Assembly (NCBI GenBank): GCA_937900135.1
Contig: CALCDJ010000077.1
Location: 129,557-193,556, forward strand
DNA length: 64,000 nt
From: an uncultured Blautia sp.
GTDB taxonomy: Bacteria > Bacillota > Clostridia > Lachnospirales > Lachnospiraceae
Direction of reading: 5' to 3'
Made by a program: the position numbers and the translations under genes. Each line of letters opens with the position of its first letter. Positions within the stretch are counted from its first letter, which is position 1. Positions 17,950 to 25,040 of the stretch are shown in pieces. The notes under the pieces are model-generated. The model made no database searches, was not told the DNA's origin, and was given only the letters and a program-made list of their open reading frames with translations.

Positions 17950-18570
17950 ATGGCATATGGAAGAATCAGCAAGAAGCAGCAGGAAATTCTGGATTATATC
18001 AAGAATGAAATCTTAAACCGGGGATTTCCGCCGGCAGTACGTGAGATCTGTGAAGCGGTGAATCTGAAATCCACCTCTTCTGTTCACTCTCACCTGGAGG
18101 CATTGGAGAAGAATGGGTACATTCGTAGAGATGCTACCAAGCCTCGCGCCATTGAGATCATCGACGATAATTTTAATCTGGCTCGCAGAGAAGTGGTCAA
18201 TGTGCCTCTGGTAGGTACAGTAGCGGCAGGACAGCCTCTTCTGGCAGTTGAGAATGTGGAGAACTACTTCCCTGTTCCATCTGAATACATCCCCAATCAG
18301 CAGACTTTTATGCTCCGGGTTAAGGGAGACAGTATGATCAATGCAGGAATCTTTGACGGAGATCAGGTTCTGGTGAAGCAGCAGTCCACCGCGCAGGATG
18401 GAGATATTGTAGTGGCGCTGATTGAAGACTCCGCCACAGTAAAAACATTTTACAAGGAGAAGGGATATATTCGTCTTCAGCCGGAAAACGACGAGATGGA
18501 CCCGATTATCATTGGAAATGATCTTCAGATCCTTGGCAAGGTGTTTGGGGTTTTCCGTTTTTATCAGTAA
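17950..18570 (+). CDS. lexA: LexA SOS repressor
   Basis: 206 residues. N-terminal winged helix (about 1-70, with PPAVREICEAVNLKSTSSVHSHL as recognition region), cleavage site A93-G94 (VAAGQP), catalytic dyad S128 (GDSM) and K165 (SATVKTFY). ATG 17950 is used because AGGAGGG lies 7 nt upstream; a TTG at 17926 is in frame but lacks a site. It represses the SOS regulon and self-cleaves with RecA. Monocistronic, convergent with rsfS, with LexA-like boxes in its promoter. Confidence 0.97.
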   Translation: MAYGRISKKQQEILDYIKNEILNRGFPPAVREICEAVNLKSTSSVHSHLEALEKNGYIRRDATKPRAIEIIDDNFNLARREVVNVPLVGTVAAGQPLLAVENVENYFPVPSEYIPNQQTFMLRVKGDSMINAGIFDGDQVLVKQQSTAQDGDIVVALIEDSATVKTFYKEKGYIRLQPENDEMDPIIIGNDLQILGKVFGVFRFYQ

Positions 18571-18597
18571 ATGATTGCACAATTAAAATAAAATTAA

Positions 18598-18663
18598 AAA
18601 ATACGAATCGCCTGTAGAAATCCATGTTTTGCCATTGGGGTTCTGTGGGCGATTCGTATTTTT
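18598..18663. terminator. Large bidirectional terminator after lexA
   Basis: Outer stem 18601-18612 (ATACGAATCGCC) pairs perfectly with 18648-18659, flanked by A/T runs on both sides. The 35-nt interior contains a second partial stem (AGAAaTCC with GGgGTTCT). It separates convergent lexA and rsfS. The interior arm is unusually long for a simple terminator. Confidence 0.85.
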
Positions 18664-18699
18664 ATATATAAGTTTACATAATAATATTATAGACAACTA

Positions 18700-19065
18700 C
18701 TATTCTGCCTGAGAAGTGAACGCTTCTGCTTCCAGAATCTTTCCGTCTCTCCAGATACGCTCCAGATCATAAAACAGACGGTTTTCTTCGTCAAAGACAT
18801 GGACAATAAGATCGCCGTAATCCATCAGAATCCAGCTGGAGCTTTTTACTCCCTCAATCTGTTTTGGCTCAAAGCCTGCACGTCCCAGAGTTTCTTCTAC
18901 ATTGTCTACCATAGCCTGTACCTGGTTCTGGTTGCTTCCGCTGGCAATTACAAAATAATCGGCAATCACAGAAACGTCGTGGATGTCAATGACTTTGATA
19001 TCCATGCCTTTTTTGTCTTCCAGGGCTTTTACCGCCAGGCGGCTCATTTCAAATCCTTGTTCCAT
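18700..19065 (-). CDS. rsfS: Ribosomal silencing factor RsfS
   Basis: 121 residues, normal for RsfS (Iojap family), which binds L14 and blocks subunit joining in starved cells. Signatures: KGMDIKVIDIHDVSVIADYFVIASG and SSWILMDYGDLIVHVFDEENRLFYDLERIW. Its ATG lies inside the end of yqeK (17-bp overlap). Last gene of the obgE-yhbY-nadD-yqeK-rsfS block. Confidence 0.96.
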   Translation of the reverse strand: MEQGFEMSRLAVKALEDKKGMDIKVIDIHDVSVIADYFVIASGSNQNQVQAMVDNVEETLGRAGFEPKQIEGVKSSSWILMDYGDLIVHVFDEENRLFYDLERIWRDGKILEAEAFTSQAE

Positions 19066-19696
19066 TCTGCTGATTCTCCTTTCCTGGAGAAAGTTCTCCA
19101 GATTCTATGCGTCTCTCATGAAGGGCACCGTAGAATGCATATGCTTCCCGGCTGGCATCATCGATTTCTCCTGCTCCTGCCCCCTGTTCCAGATAAGTAA
19201 TGGTATCCTTCAGGATTGCATACATACATTCGTCCAGATCAGAAAAGGCAAGTTTACGAATTTCTCCAAGTCTGGGCGCTTTGTCCCGCATGGGCTCAAT
19301 GTAATCTGCAATATACAGGATTTTTTCCAGTACAGTCATATCCGGCTTTCCTGTGGTGTGACAGGTAATTGCGGACAAAATCTCTTCGTTTTTGATACCA
19401 TATTTTGCTCTGGCAAGATAGGCGCCGAGCTTGGAATGAAGGAGAAAGGGATGTTCCTTTTCAAAGGAAGAAACCGGGATCTTGTGTTCGCTGCACATTT
19501 TCAGTTTTTTCTTATTGGGAATACACTTGGCGCTGTCATGGAGAAGACCGGCAGCCTGGGCTTCCTTTAGATCACAGTCATGGGCCATGGCCAGAGCTGC
19601 GCTGGTATACATCACCCCCAAAGTGTGATGAAACCGGTCTTCATCCAGGTATTTCGCAAGTTTCTTCTGCATTTTTTGAAAATCATATTCTGCCAT
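19049..19696 (-). CDS. yqeK: HD-domain diadenosine tetraphosphatase YqeK
   Basis: 215 residues. HD phosphohydrolase with H-x-HTLGV (FHHTLGV), HD in GLLHDSAK, and a later CHTTGKPDM with D at YIADYIEP. Family members hydrolyse Ap4A to ADP symmetrically. ATG 19696 (MAEYDF) is preferred over a longer upstream frame because it starts 4 bp after the nadD stop, with GAGGAAG upstream. Lies between nadD and rsfS as in most Firmicutes. Confidence 0.94.
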   Translation of the reverse strand: MAEYDFQKMQKKLAKYLDEDRFHHTLGVMYTSAALAMAHDCDLKEAQAAGLLHDSAKCIPNKKKLKMCSEHKIPVSSFEKEHPFLLHSKLGAYLARAKYGIKNEEILSAITCHTTGKPDMTVLEKILYIADYIEPMRDKAPRLGEIRKLAFSDLDECMYAILKDTITYLEQGAGAGEIDDASREAYAFYGALHERRIESGELSPGKENQQNGTRI

Positions 19697-19700
19697 ATGG

Positions 19701-20360
19701 CTAAACTTCCTCTCTTCCTGGCGCAGAATAGGGAAATTCTGCAGCCTGGTAAATACGATTGCGGTAAATATACGACGCAACCGGTTCCGGCACGTAATAC
19801 CGGATACTTTTTTTCTCCTGGATCCAGCTTCGTATGGTCTGGCTGGAGATATCAATATTCATGGTATCCAGCCGCAGAAATTGCCCGCCATACTGCTGGG
19901 AAAGAAAGGTCATTTCCTGATCCAGTTCCCGGATGGGGGTGTGATTTCTGGTGGCCACCACCAGGGTGCAGGACTGGCAGATCCGCTCCGGTTCTTTCCA
20001 GGTGGCAAAGTTATAGAGGGAATCCGCACCTATAATAAAATAATAATCTTTGTCCGGATTCTGCTTTTTTAAAGCCTCCAGAGTACGATAGGTGTAGGAA
20101 TATCCTTCCTCATTCATTTCCATCAGAGACAGTTCAAAATGCGGGTTTCCGGAAATGGCTTTTTGGACCATGGCTACACGCTGTTCGTCTGTCGCTCTGC
20201 CTGTGCGGTTCTTTTTATGAGGAGGATTACCGGAGGGCATAAACCAGACACGGGAGAGGCCCAGCTGTTCGTAGGCTTTTTCTCCCAGAATCAGGTGTCC
20301 GATGTGGATGGGATCAAAGGTCCCTCCCATAATGCCGATTTTTTCTTTGATGGGTTCCAT
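19701..20360 (-). CDS. nadD: Nicotinate-nucleotide adenylyltransferase
   Basis: 219 residues. NAD biosynthesis enzyme that adenylates NaMN. Nucleotidyltransferase motif GGTFDPIHIGHL at the N-terminus and ISSQTIRSWI near the C-terminus. ATG 20360 has GGAGG 6 nt upstream; an in-frame GTG at 20375 does not. Between yhbY and yqeK. Confidence 0.96.
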   Translation of the reverse strand: MEPIKEKIGIMGGTFDPIHIGHLILGEKAYEQLGLSRVWFMPSGNPPHKKNRTGRATDEQRVAMVQKAISGNPHFELSLMEMNEEGYSYTYRTLEALKKQNPDKDYYFIIGADSLYNFATWKEPERICQSCTLVVATRNHTPIRELDQEMTFLSQQYGGQFLRLDTMNIDISSQTIRSWIQEKKSIRYYVPEPVASYIYRNRIYQAAEFPYSAPGREEV

Positions 20361-20378
20361 GGGCAGCCTCCACACGAT

Positions 20379-20669
20379 TTATGGAAGGACGATTTTTTTC
20401 TTTTCGTTTTTTCCTTCGCGATATAAGACGATTTTTTTACCGATAACCTGTACAACCTGGGAATGGGTACGTTCTGCAAGAACTTCTGCCATTTCCCTGG
20501 GATCATAAAGACAATTCTGCAGTACACTGATCTTGATCAGTTCTCTGGCTGCAAGCGCCTCATCTACAGAAGCTGTGTTTTCCGGAGTTACCCCGCCCTT
20601 TCCCAGCTGCAGGATGGGATCCATTGTCATTGCAAGGCTTTTTAAATAAGCTCTCTGTTTACTTGTCAT
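20379..20669 (-). CDS. yhbY: YhbY-family CRM-domain RNA-binding protein
   Basis: 96 residues, a single CRM domain that binds pre-50S particles in known homologues. Signatures: LTSKQRAYLKSLA-like start (MTSKQRAYLKSLAM), ILQLGKGG and the AEVLAERTHSQVVQVIGKKIVLYRE region. 14 bp after obgE and 18 bp before nadD. Confidence 0.94.
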   Translation of the reverse strand: MTSKQRAYLKSLAMTMDPILQLGKGGVTPENTASVDEALAARELIKISVLQNCLYDPREMAEVLAERTHSQVVQVIGKKIVLYREGKNEKKKIVLP

Positions 20670-20683
20670 GCTTTAGTCCTCTT

Positions 20684-21973
20684 TTATTTATAATAATCAA
20701 AATCGAATCCGTACATACGGACAGTGTCCCCTTCTTCGATGCCGGCTTTTTCAAGTCCTTCCAGAATACCGCCCTCTTTCAGGAATTTCTGGAAGAAGGC
20801 AAAGCCCTTCTCAGAATCCAGGTTGGTATAACCCAGCATCTTTTCGATCTTTGGTCCTTCCACCACAAAAATAGTAGGATCGGAGGAATCCCGCTCTACA
20901 GTGAATGGGAGGTTTTCTGTGATCAGTACGTCTTCCGGGAAGAATTCCTGTTCAAAAACAATAGGTTCCATTTCGCTTTGATCCAGAAGTTCCTTCACAT
21001 AGAACAAAAGCTCTCGTACTCCTTCGCCGGAAACAGCGGAAATAGGAAATACCAGGATCCCTTTCGGTTCAAATTCTTCTTTCAGACGGTCAATGGGATT
21101 TTCGTCTCCGTCAAAAATGCAATCAATTTTGTTGGCTGCAATGACCTGGGGACGCTGGGCAATCTCCGGATTATAAGCCTCAAGTTCTTTGTTAATCTTA
21201 TAAATATCATCCACCGGGTCACGGCCTTCTGTGGAAGCGGCATCCACAATGTGGATCATGACTCTGGTCCGCTCAATATGGCGCAGGAACTTATGTCCCA
21301 GTCCCACACCTTCAGAAGCGCCTTCAATCAGTCCCGGGATATCTGCGATAACGAAGCCGCCATTGGCAGTATCCACCACACCAAGATTGGGACTTAAGGT
21401 GGTAAAGTGATAATTGGCAATTTTAGGCTGGGCATTGGTTACTCTGGAAAGGAAGGTGGATTTTCCTACGTTGGGAAATCCCACCAGACCCACGTCTGCG
21501 ATTACTTTTAATTCCAGAAGTACCTCCAGCTCCTGTGCCGGCTGTCCCGGCTGTGCGTATTTCGGCACCTGCATGGTGGCAGTGGCATAATGCTGGTTTC
21601 CTTTTCCGCCCCGGCCTCCATGGAGCACAATCTGACGTTTGTTGTCTCCGGACATGTCTGCAATGACCTTGCGGGACTCTGCATCCATGATTACAGTTCC
21701 TTCTGGAACCTTCAGGACAATGTCTGCGCCGTCTGCGCCGTGGCAACGGCGTTTGCCCCCTTCCTGTCCGTCCTGTGCTTTATATTTTCTTTTGTGGCGG
21801 TAGTCTCCCAGGGTGTTCTGCCCTTCATCTACCTCGAAGATTACGTCGCCGCCCCTGCCGCCGTCGCCGCCATCCGGGCCGCCGTTGGGAACGTAGAGCT
21901 CTCTTCGGAAACTTACATGACCGTCGCCGCCTTTTCCGGAACGGATAATGATTTTTGCTCTGTCTGCAAACAT
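20684..21973 (-). CDS. obgE: GTPase ObgE/CgtA
   Basis: 429 residues. Glycine-rich Obg fold (1-158), G domain with GFPNVGKST (165-173), switch TTLSPNLG, DIPGLIEGA and NKID, then the Firmicute OCT domain at the C-terminus (about 360-429). Obg acts in 50S assembly and stress signalling. ATG 21973 is chosen because GAGG precedes it; an upstream in-frame ATG at 21997 gives an atypical extension. Confidence 0.97.
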   Translation of the reverse strand: MFADRAKIIIRSGKGGDGHVSFRRELYVPNGGPDGGDGGRGGDVIFEVDEGQNTLGDYRHKRKYKAQDGQEGGKRRCHGADGADIVLKVPEGTVIMDAESRKVIADMSGDNKRQIVLHGGRGGKGNQHYATATMQVPKYAQPGQPAQELEVLLELKVIADVGLVGFPNVGKSTFLSRVTNAQPKIANYHFTTLSPNLGVVDTANGGFVIADIPGLIEGASEGVGLGHKFLRHIERTRVMIHIVDAASTEGRDPVDDIYKINKELEAYNPEIAQRPQVIAANKIDCIFDGDENPIDRLKEEFEPKGILVFPISAVSGEGVRELLFYVKELLDQSEMEPIVFEQEFFPEDVLITENLPFTVERDSSDPTIFVVEGPKIEKMLGYTNLDSEKGFAFFQKFLKEGGILEGLEKAGIEEGDTVRMYGFDFDYYK

Positions 21974-22000
21974 ATAATACCTCACTGATATATCCAAAGA

Positions 22001-22031
22001 GAGGCCTCAAACCTTGTCGATTTGAAGCCTC
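22001..22031 (-). other. Hairpin between rpmA and obgE
   Basis: GAGGCCTCAAA (22001-22011) pairs with TTTGAAGCCTC (22021-22031) apart from one internal mismatch, with a 9-nt loop. No strong T-run follows on the minus strand, so it may be a partial terminator or processing site that sets lower expression of obgE than of the ribosomal protein genes. Confidence 0.5.
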
Positions 22032-22043
22032 CTGCAAAACTGA

Positions 22044-22331
22044 TTATTCTGCTTCTACCGGAACGATAGAAACCTGTTTCTTATCGCGTCCTTTTCTGGT
22101 GAATCTTACAACACCATCGGTCAGTGCGAATAAAGTATAATCTTTACCGCATCCAACGTTTACGCCTGGATGGATCTTAGTTCCACGCTGTCTGTAAAGG
22201 ATGTTACCAGCTTTTACGAACTGTCCGTCTGCTCTCTTGGCACCTAATCTCTTGGACTCGGAATCACGGCCGTTCTTTGTGGAACCAACACCTTTTTTAT
22301 GAGCAAATAACTGAAGGTTCATTTTCATCAT
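22044..22331 (-). CDS. rpmA: 50S ribosomal protein L27 (precursor with N-terminal extension)
   Basis: 95 residues. The N-terminus MMKMNLQLFAHKKGVGSTKN has the Firmicute extension ending in LQLF, which Prp removes to expose AHKKG, the part that reaches the peptidyl transferase centre (established in S. aureus). Start ATG 22331 follows AAGGAGGTG. The gene for the likely protease, prp, is directly upstream. Confidence 0.97.
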   Translation of the reverse strand: MMKMNLQLFAHKKGVGSTKNGRDSESKRLGAKRADGQFVKAGNILYRQRGTKIHPGVNVGCGKDYTLFALTDGVVRFTRKGRDKKQVSIVPVEAE

Positions 22332-22335
22332 GTCG

Positions 22336-22656
22336 TTACACCTCCTTGACTTTTACTGTCAAATATCGATTCTTATAACTATGTTCAATCTCTGTTAATC
22401 CAAGAATCAGAGAATCCATCAAAAGGGTTCCCCCTTCTGTAATCGGCTTCTGAAAACGGAAAGAAACAAATCCGTCCTTCTCTTCCACCTGAATAGAATC
22501 TTTCGTAAGTGCTTCCAGTGAGTTGACTGCATTGATGATCAAGGCAGAAACGGCTGCACAGACAATATCCTCTCCTGCCGGGGCATATCCTGCATGACCC
22601 TGGGATACAAAACTGATATATTCCTGATTTCTTTTCTTAACTGTAATTGTTATCAT
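22336..22656 (-). CDS. prp: Prp cysteine protease for L27 processing
   Basis: 106 residues, YsxB/Prp family. The conserved catalytic His is in GHAGYA (H21) and the Cys in GEDIVCAAVSAL (C33). Located between rplU and rpmA, the standard position. Cuts the N-terminal extension of L27 in S. aureus and its phage-capsid relatives. Confidence 0.95.
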   Translation of the reverse strand: MITITVKKRNQEYISFVSQGHAGYAPAGEDIVCAAVSALIINAVNSLEALTKDSIQVEEKDGFVSFRFQKPITEGGTLLMDSLILGLTEIEHSYKNRYLTVKVKEV

Positions 22657-22668
22657 AATGACACCAGA

Positions 22669-22974
22669 TTAACCGTTGATCTTTTCGATTTTCACTTTTG
22701 TGAACTGCTGTCTATGACCGTTTTTCTTGTGATATCCAGTTTTTCTTTTGTATTTGTAAACGATAACTTTCTTTGCTTTACCGTTTTCAATTACAGAAGC
22801 GGTAACACTGGCATTTGCTACATCAGCACCAACTTTTAATTCGTTATCGCTTACTGCGAGTACGTTATCAAAAGTAACGGTTTCACCAGCTTCAACACCG
22901 AGTTTCTCAACTCTGATTACGTCGCCCTCGGCAACTTTGTACTGTTTACCACCTGTTGCAATAATTGCGTACAT
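22669..22974 (-). CDS. rplU: 50S ribosomal protein L21
   Basis: 101 residues. MYAIIATGGKQYKVAEGD start and the C-terminal KYKRKTGYHKKNGHRQQFTKVKI motif region are typical of L21. First gene of rplU-prp-rpmA-obgE, with GGAGG upstream and a clear promoter. Confidence 0.98.
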   Translation of the reverse strand: MYAIIATGGKQYKVAEGDVIRVEKLGVEAGETVTFDNVLAVSDNELKVGADVANASVTASVIENGKAKKVIVYKYKRKTGYHKKNGHRQQFTKVKIEKING

Positions 22975-23054
22975 AATGGCACCTCCTATAAACTTTACTC
23001 GCCAAATATGGTGGCCAAATGGCTCTTAAACCTCTTTGTGCGGCATACTCACTT

Positions 23055-23083
23055 ATACTATCATGCAAAATCCCATTCGTCAA
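23055..23083 (-). promoter_or_regulatory. rplU operon promoter
   Basis: Minus strand: -35 TTGACG (23078-23083), 17-bp spacer, -10 TAGTAT (23055-23060) with an extended TG. The predicted leader is about 70 nt and contains short GCCA/TGGC repeats (22998-23025) that could form an autoregulatory stem; L21 leaders of that kind are known in Bacilli but this one was not matched. Confidence 0.65.
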
Positions 23084-23131
23084 TAGGCTTTTGTAAAAAA
23101 TATAAATTTTTTTTTGTTTTTTTCTTCTATA

Positions 23132-24340
23132 TTAATAGAGCGATTTCAGGTCCTCCAGAACAGGACGACGCACTTTCTTGCGTGTCATCTCCATGATATT
23201 CAAAGCAGTGAAGTCAATGACTTTTCCTTTGACAGGATCTCTGCGGATCTCCTTCGCCAGAACATGGAACAGCTCGTCCTTATGATCGGGATGTTCCATG
23301 TTGATAAAATCAATAAGGATGATACCGGAGAGGTTACGCAGACGCAACTGACGTGCAATTTCCTTTGCAGCCTCCAGATTAATCTTTCGGTAAGTCTCTT
23401 CTGCTTTTTTCTTTCCCGTGTATTTCCCGCTGTTGACATCAATGGAAACAAAGGCTTCTGTCTGCTGGATTACCAGGAAACCGCCGCTTTTCAGCCAGAT
23501 TTTTTCCTGACGGATTTCATCCAGTGCGCTTTCCAGACGGTACAATTTGTGCAGGGGAAGGAGGGAATCCTTATAGAAAGAAAGCTTCTCCTTTTGTTCC
23601 GGGCAGAAATCTTCCATATAGGAGTCAAGATGAGAAAAAATTTCTTCTTCGTCGGTCTGGACCGCCTCCAGATTTCTGTCATAAACATCCCGCAGCGCAG
23701 ACAGATAAAAGGGTTCTGCCTCATAAAGACAGCTGAAACAGGTGCGATATCTTCCCTGGACAGCGACTTTTTCGTACTGCTGCTTCAGATAGGACAATTC
23801 GTGAAGAAGTTCCTCCTTGGTGGCTTCTGCCGCATTGGTGCGAACCACCAGGCCATAGGCTTTGTTGGGCTGCTCGATTTCCTCCTGCAGCCATTTACAG
23901 AGCAGATTTTTGGATTCCCTGGAAAGCCTGGAGGAAAGACCGAATTTTTTATTTCCCGTGGTAAGAACCAGATATTTTCCGGTAAAATTTAAATTGGCAG
24001 TCAGAGCCGGCAGTTTCCCTTTCATGGCATCACGGCTGACCTGCACCAGAATTTCATCGCCGGCACGAAGAGGAGCCTCTCCCTTTCGGCCACAGGTATA
24101 GATGAGCTGGTGCTGTTCTGCCAGGGGAAAGTATCCTTTTATTCCATCAGGAAGCCGGACAAAGGCTGCCTGAATATTGGCAGCCATGTTTTCTACCTGA
24201 CCGATATAGATGTTCCCCAGAAGAGAAGCCGTTCCAGTCTGTTCCAGACGAAGCTCCATGACCTTGCCTCCCTCTTCCAGGGCGCATACGGTGCAGGGAT
24301 GACCGGAAATCTCCATCTTTGTAATGATTAGCTTACTCAA
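23132..24340 (-). CDS. rng: Ribonuclease E/G family protein, short form
   Basis: 402 residues. Endoribonuclease with an N-terminal S1-like domain (GNIYIGQVENMAANIQAAFV) and a DNase I-like catalytic domain holding VSIDVNSG and IILIDFINM, whose Asp residues bind Mg. The protein ends at EMTRKKVRRPVLEDLKSLY, exactly where RNase E/G normally continues into the CPxCxG zinc-link, so the zinc-link and small domain are missing. TTG start 24340 overlaps the preceding gene by 8 bp. Separate transcription unit from rplU, or read into it. Confidence 0.9.
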   Translation of the reverse strand: MSKLIITKMEISGHPCTVCALEEGGKVMELRLEQTGTASLLGNIYIGQVENMAANIQAAFVRLPDGIKGYFPLAEQHQLIYTCGRKGEAPLRAGDEILVQVSRDAMKGKLPALTANLNFTGKYLVLTTGNKKFGLSSRLSRESKNLLCKWLQEEIEQPNKAYGLVVRTNAAEATKEELLHELSYLKQQYEKVAVQGRYRTCFSCLYEAEPFYLSALRDVYDRNLEAVQTDEEEIFSHLDSYMEDFCPEQKEKLSFYKDSLLPLHKLYRLESALDEIRQEKIWLKSGGFLVIQQTEAFVSIDVNSGKYTGKKKAEETYRKINLEAAKEIARQLRLRNLSGIILIDFINMEHPDHKDELFHVLAKEIRRDPVKGKVIDFTALNIMEMTRKKVRRPVLEDLKSLY

Positions 24341-25040
24341 CTTCTTCCCCCAGATCTTCCAGTGAAACGAAACGGTGTGCGCCTTCCGGATCTAAATCCG
24401 CATATACTTCCAGACGCTCAATGCGGTAAGCATAGGGTTTTACCTCTTCGCCAAGCCAGGCAAGGAAGGTATCCATAACCAGCTCCGGCTTGGTGTAGTT
24501 GGCGCTTGCAGAAGCAAGCTTTAAGAACAGCCGGTCGTTTTGAAGTTCCATTTCGTAAATATATGGACGAATGTCCACTTCTTTTTCACTTCTTTTTGTT
24601 TTTTTCAGAACCACAATGGAGGTCTGTTTGTAAAAGTCCTGGATTTTTTCCTTCCAGGAACAGCTGGGCTCTTTGTCCTCGTAAAAGGAAACGTAATAAT
24701 CTGCTGCAGCTACTAAAGACATGGCTTTGCTTGCTTTTCCGTCTTCAACCTTACGAGCGCTTACGATTTCTATGCCCTCCACCATTACGGCATTTAGCTT
24801 TTCTTCAATGGCTTTTGTGGGAATGTTTTCTGTAAATTCCACATCAAAATACTCTCCTCTGCTCTCTGTTCCCACTCCCAGGGGAGCGGCAAAGGACATG
24901 ATCATATGGGGACTGTAGCCGCCGGAAAAAGCAACGGGAAGTTCTGCTCTTCGAATGGCTTTCTGAAAATAACGCATGGTATCCAGATGTCCTACAAATT
25001 TCACAGGACCCTGTTTTGTAAATTTAATTCTTACCTTCAT
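24333..25040 (-). CDS. TIGR03936-family protein linked to radical SAM
   Basis: 235 residues. Matches the radical-SAM-linked DUF2344 family: MKVRIKFTKQGPVKFVGHLDTMRYFQKAIRRAELP and a later SFAAPLGVGTESRGEYFD. ATG 25040 with GGAGGAGG upstream is preferred over GTG 25049. It overlaps the radical SAM gene by 17 bp and rng by 8 bp; in some bacteria the two are fused. The biochemical function is unknown. Confidence 0.9.
   Translation of the reverse strand: MKVRIKFTKQGPVKFVGHLDTMRYFQKAIRRAELPVAFSGGYSPHMIMSFAAPLGVGTESRGEYFDVEFTENIPTKAIEEKLNAVMVEGIEIVSARKVEDGKASKAMSLVAAADYYVSFYEDKEPSCSWKEKIQDFYKQTSIVVLKKTKRSEKEVDIRPYIYEMELQNDRLFLKLASASANYTKPELVMDTFLAWLGEEVKPYAYRIERLEVYADLDPEGAHRFVSLEDLGEEVE

Noticed and set aside
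20624..21397. 257-codon plus-strand frame opposite obgE
   Set aside because: Antisense to ObgE whose motifs are intact; no independent support.
23114..23992. 292-codon plus-strand frame opposite rng
   Set aside because: Antisense; Phe/Leu/Ile-rich composition typical of the reverse of an acidic gene, no ribosome binding site.
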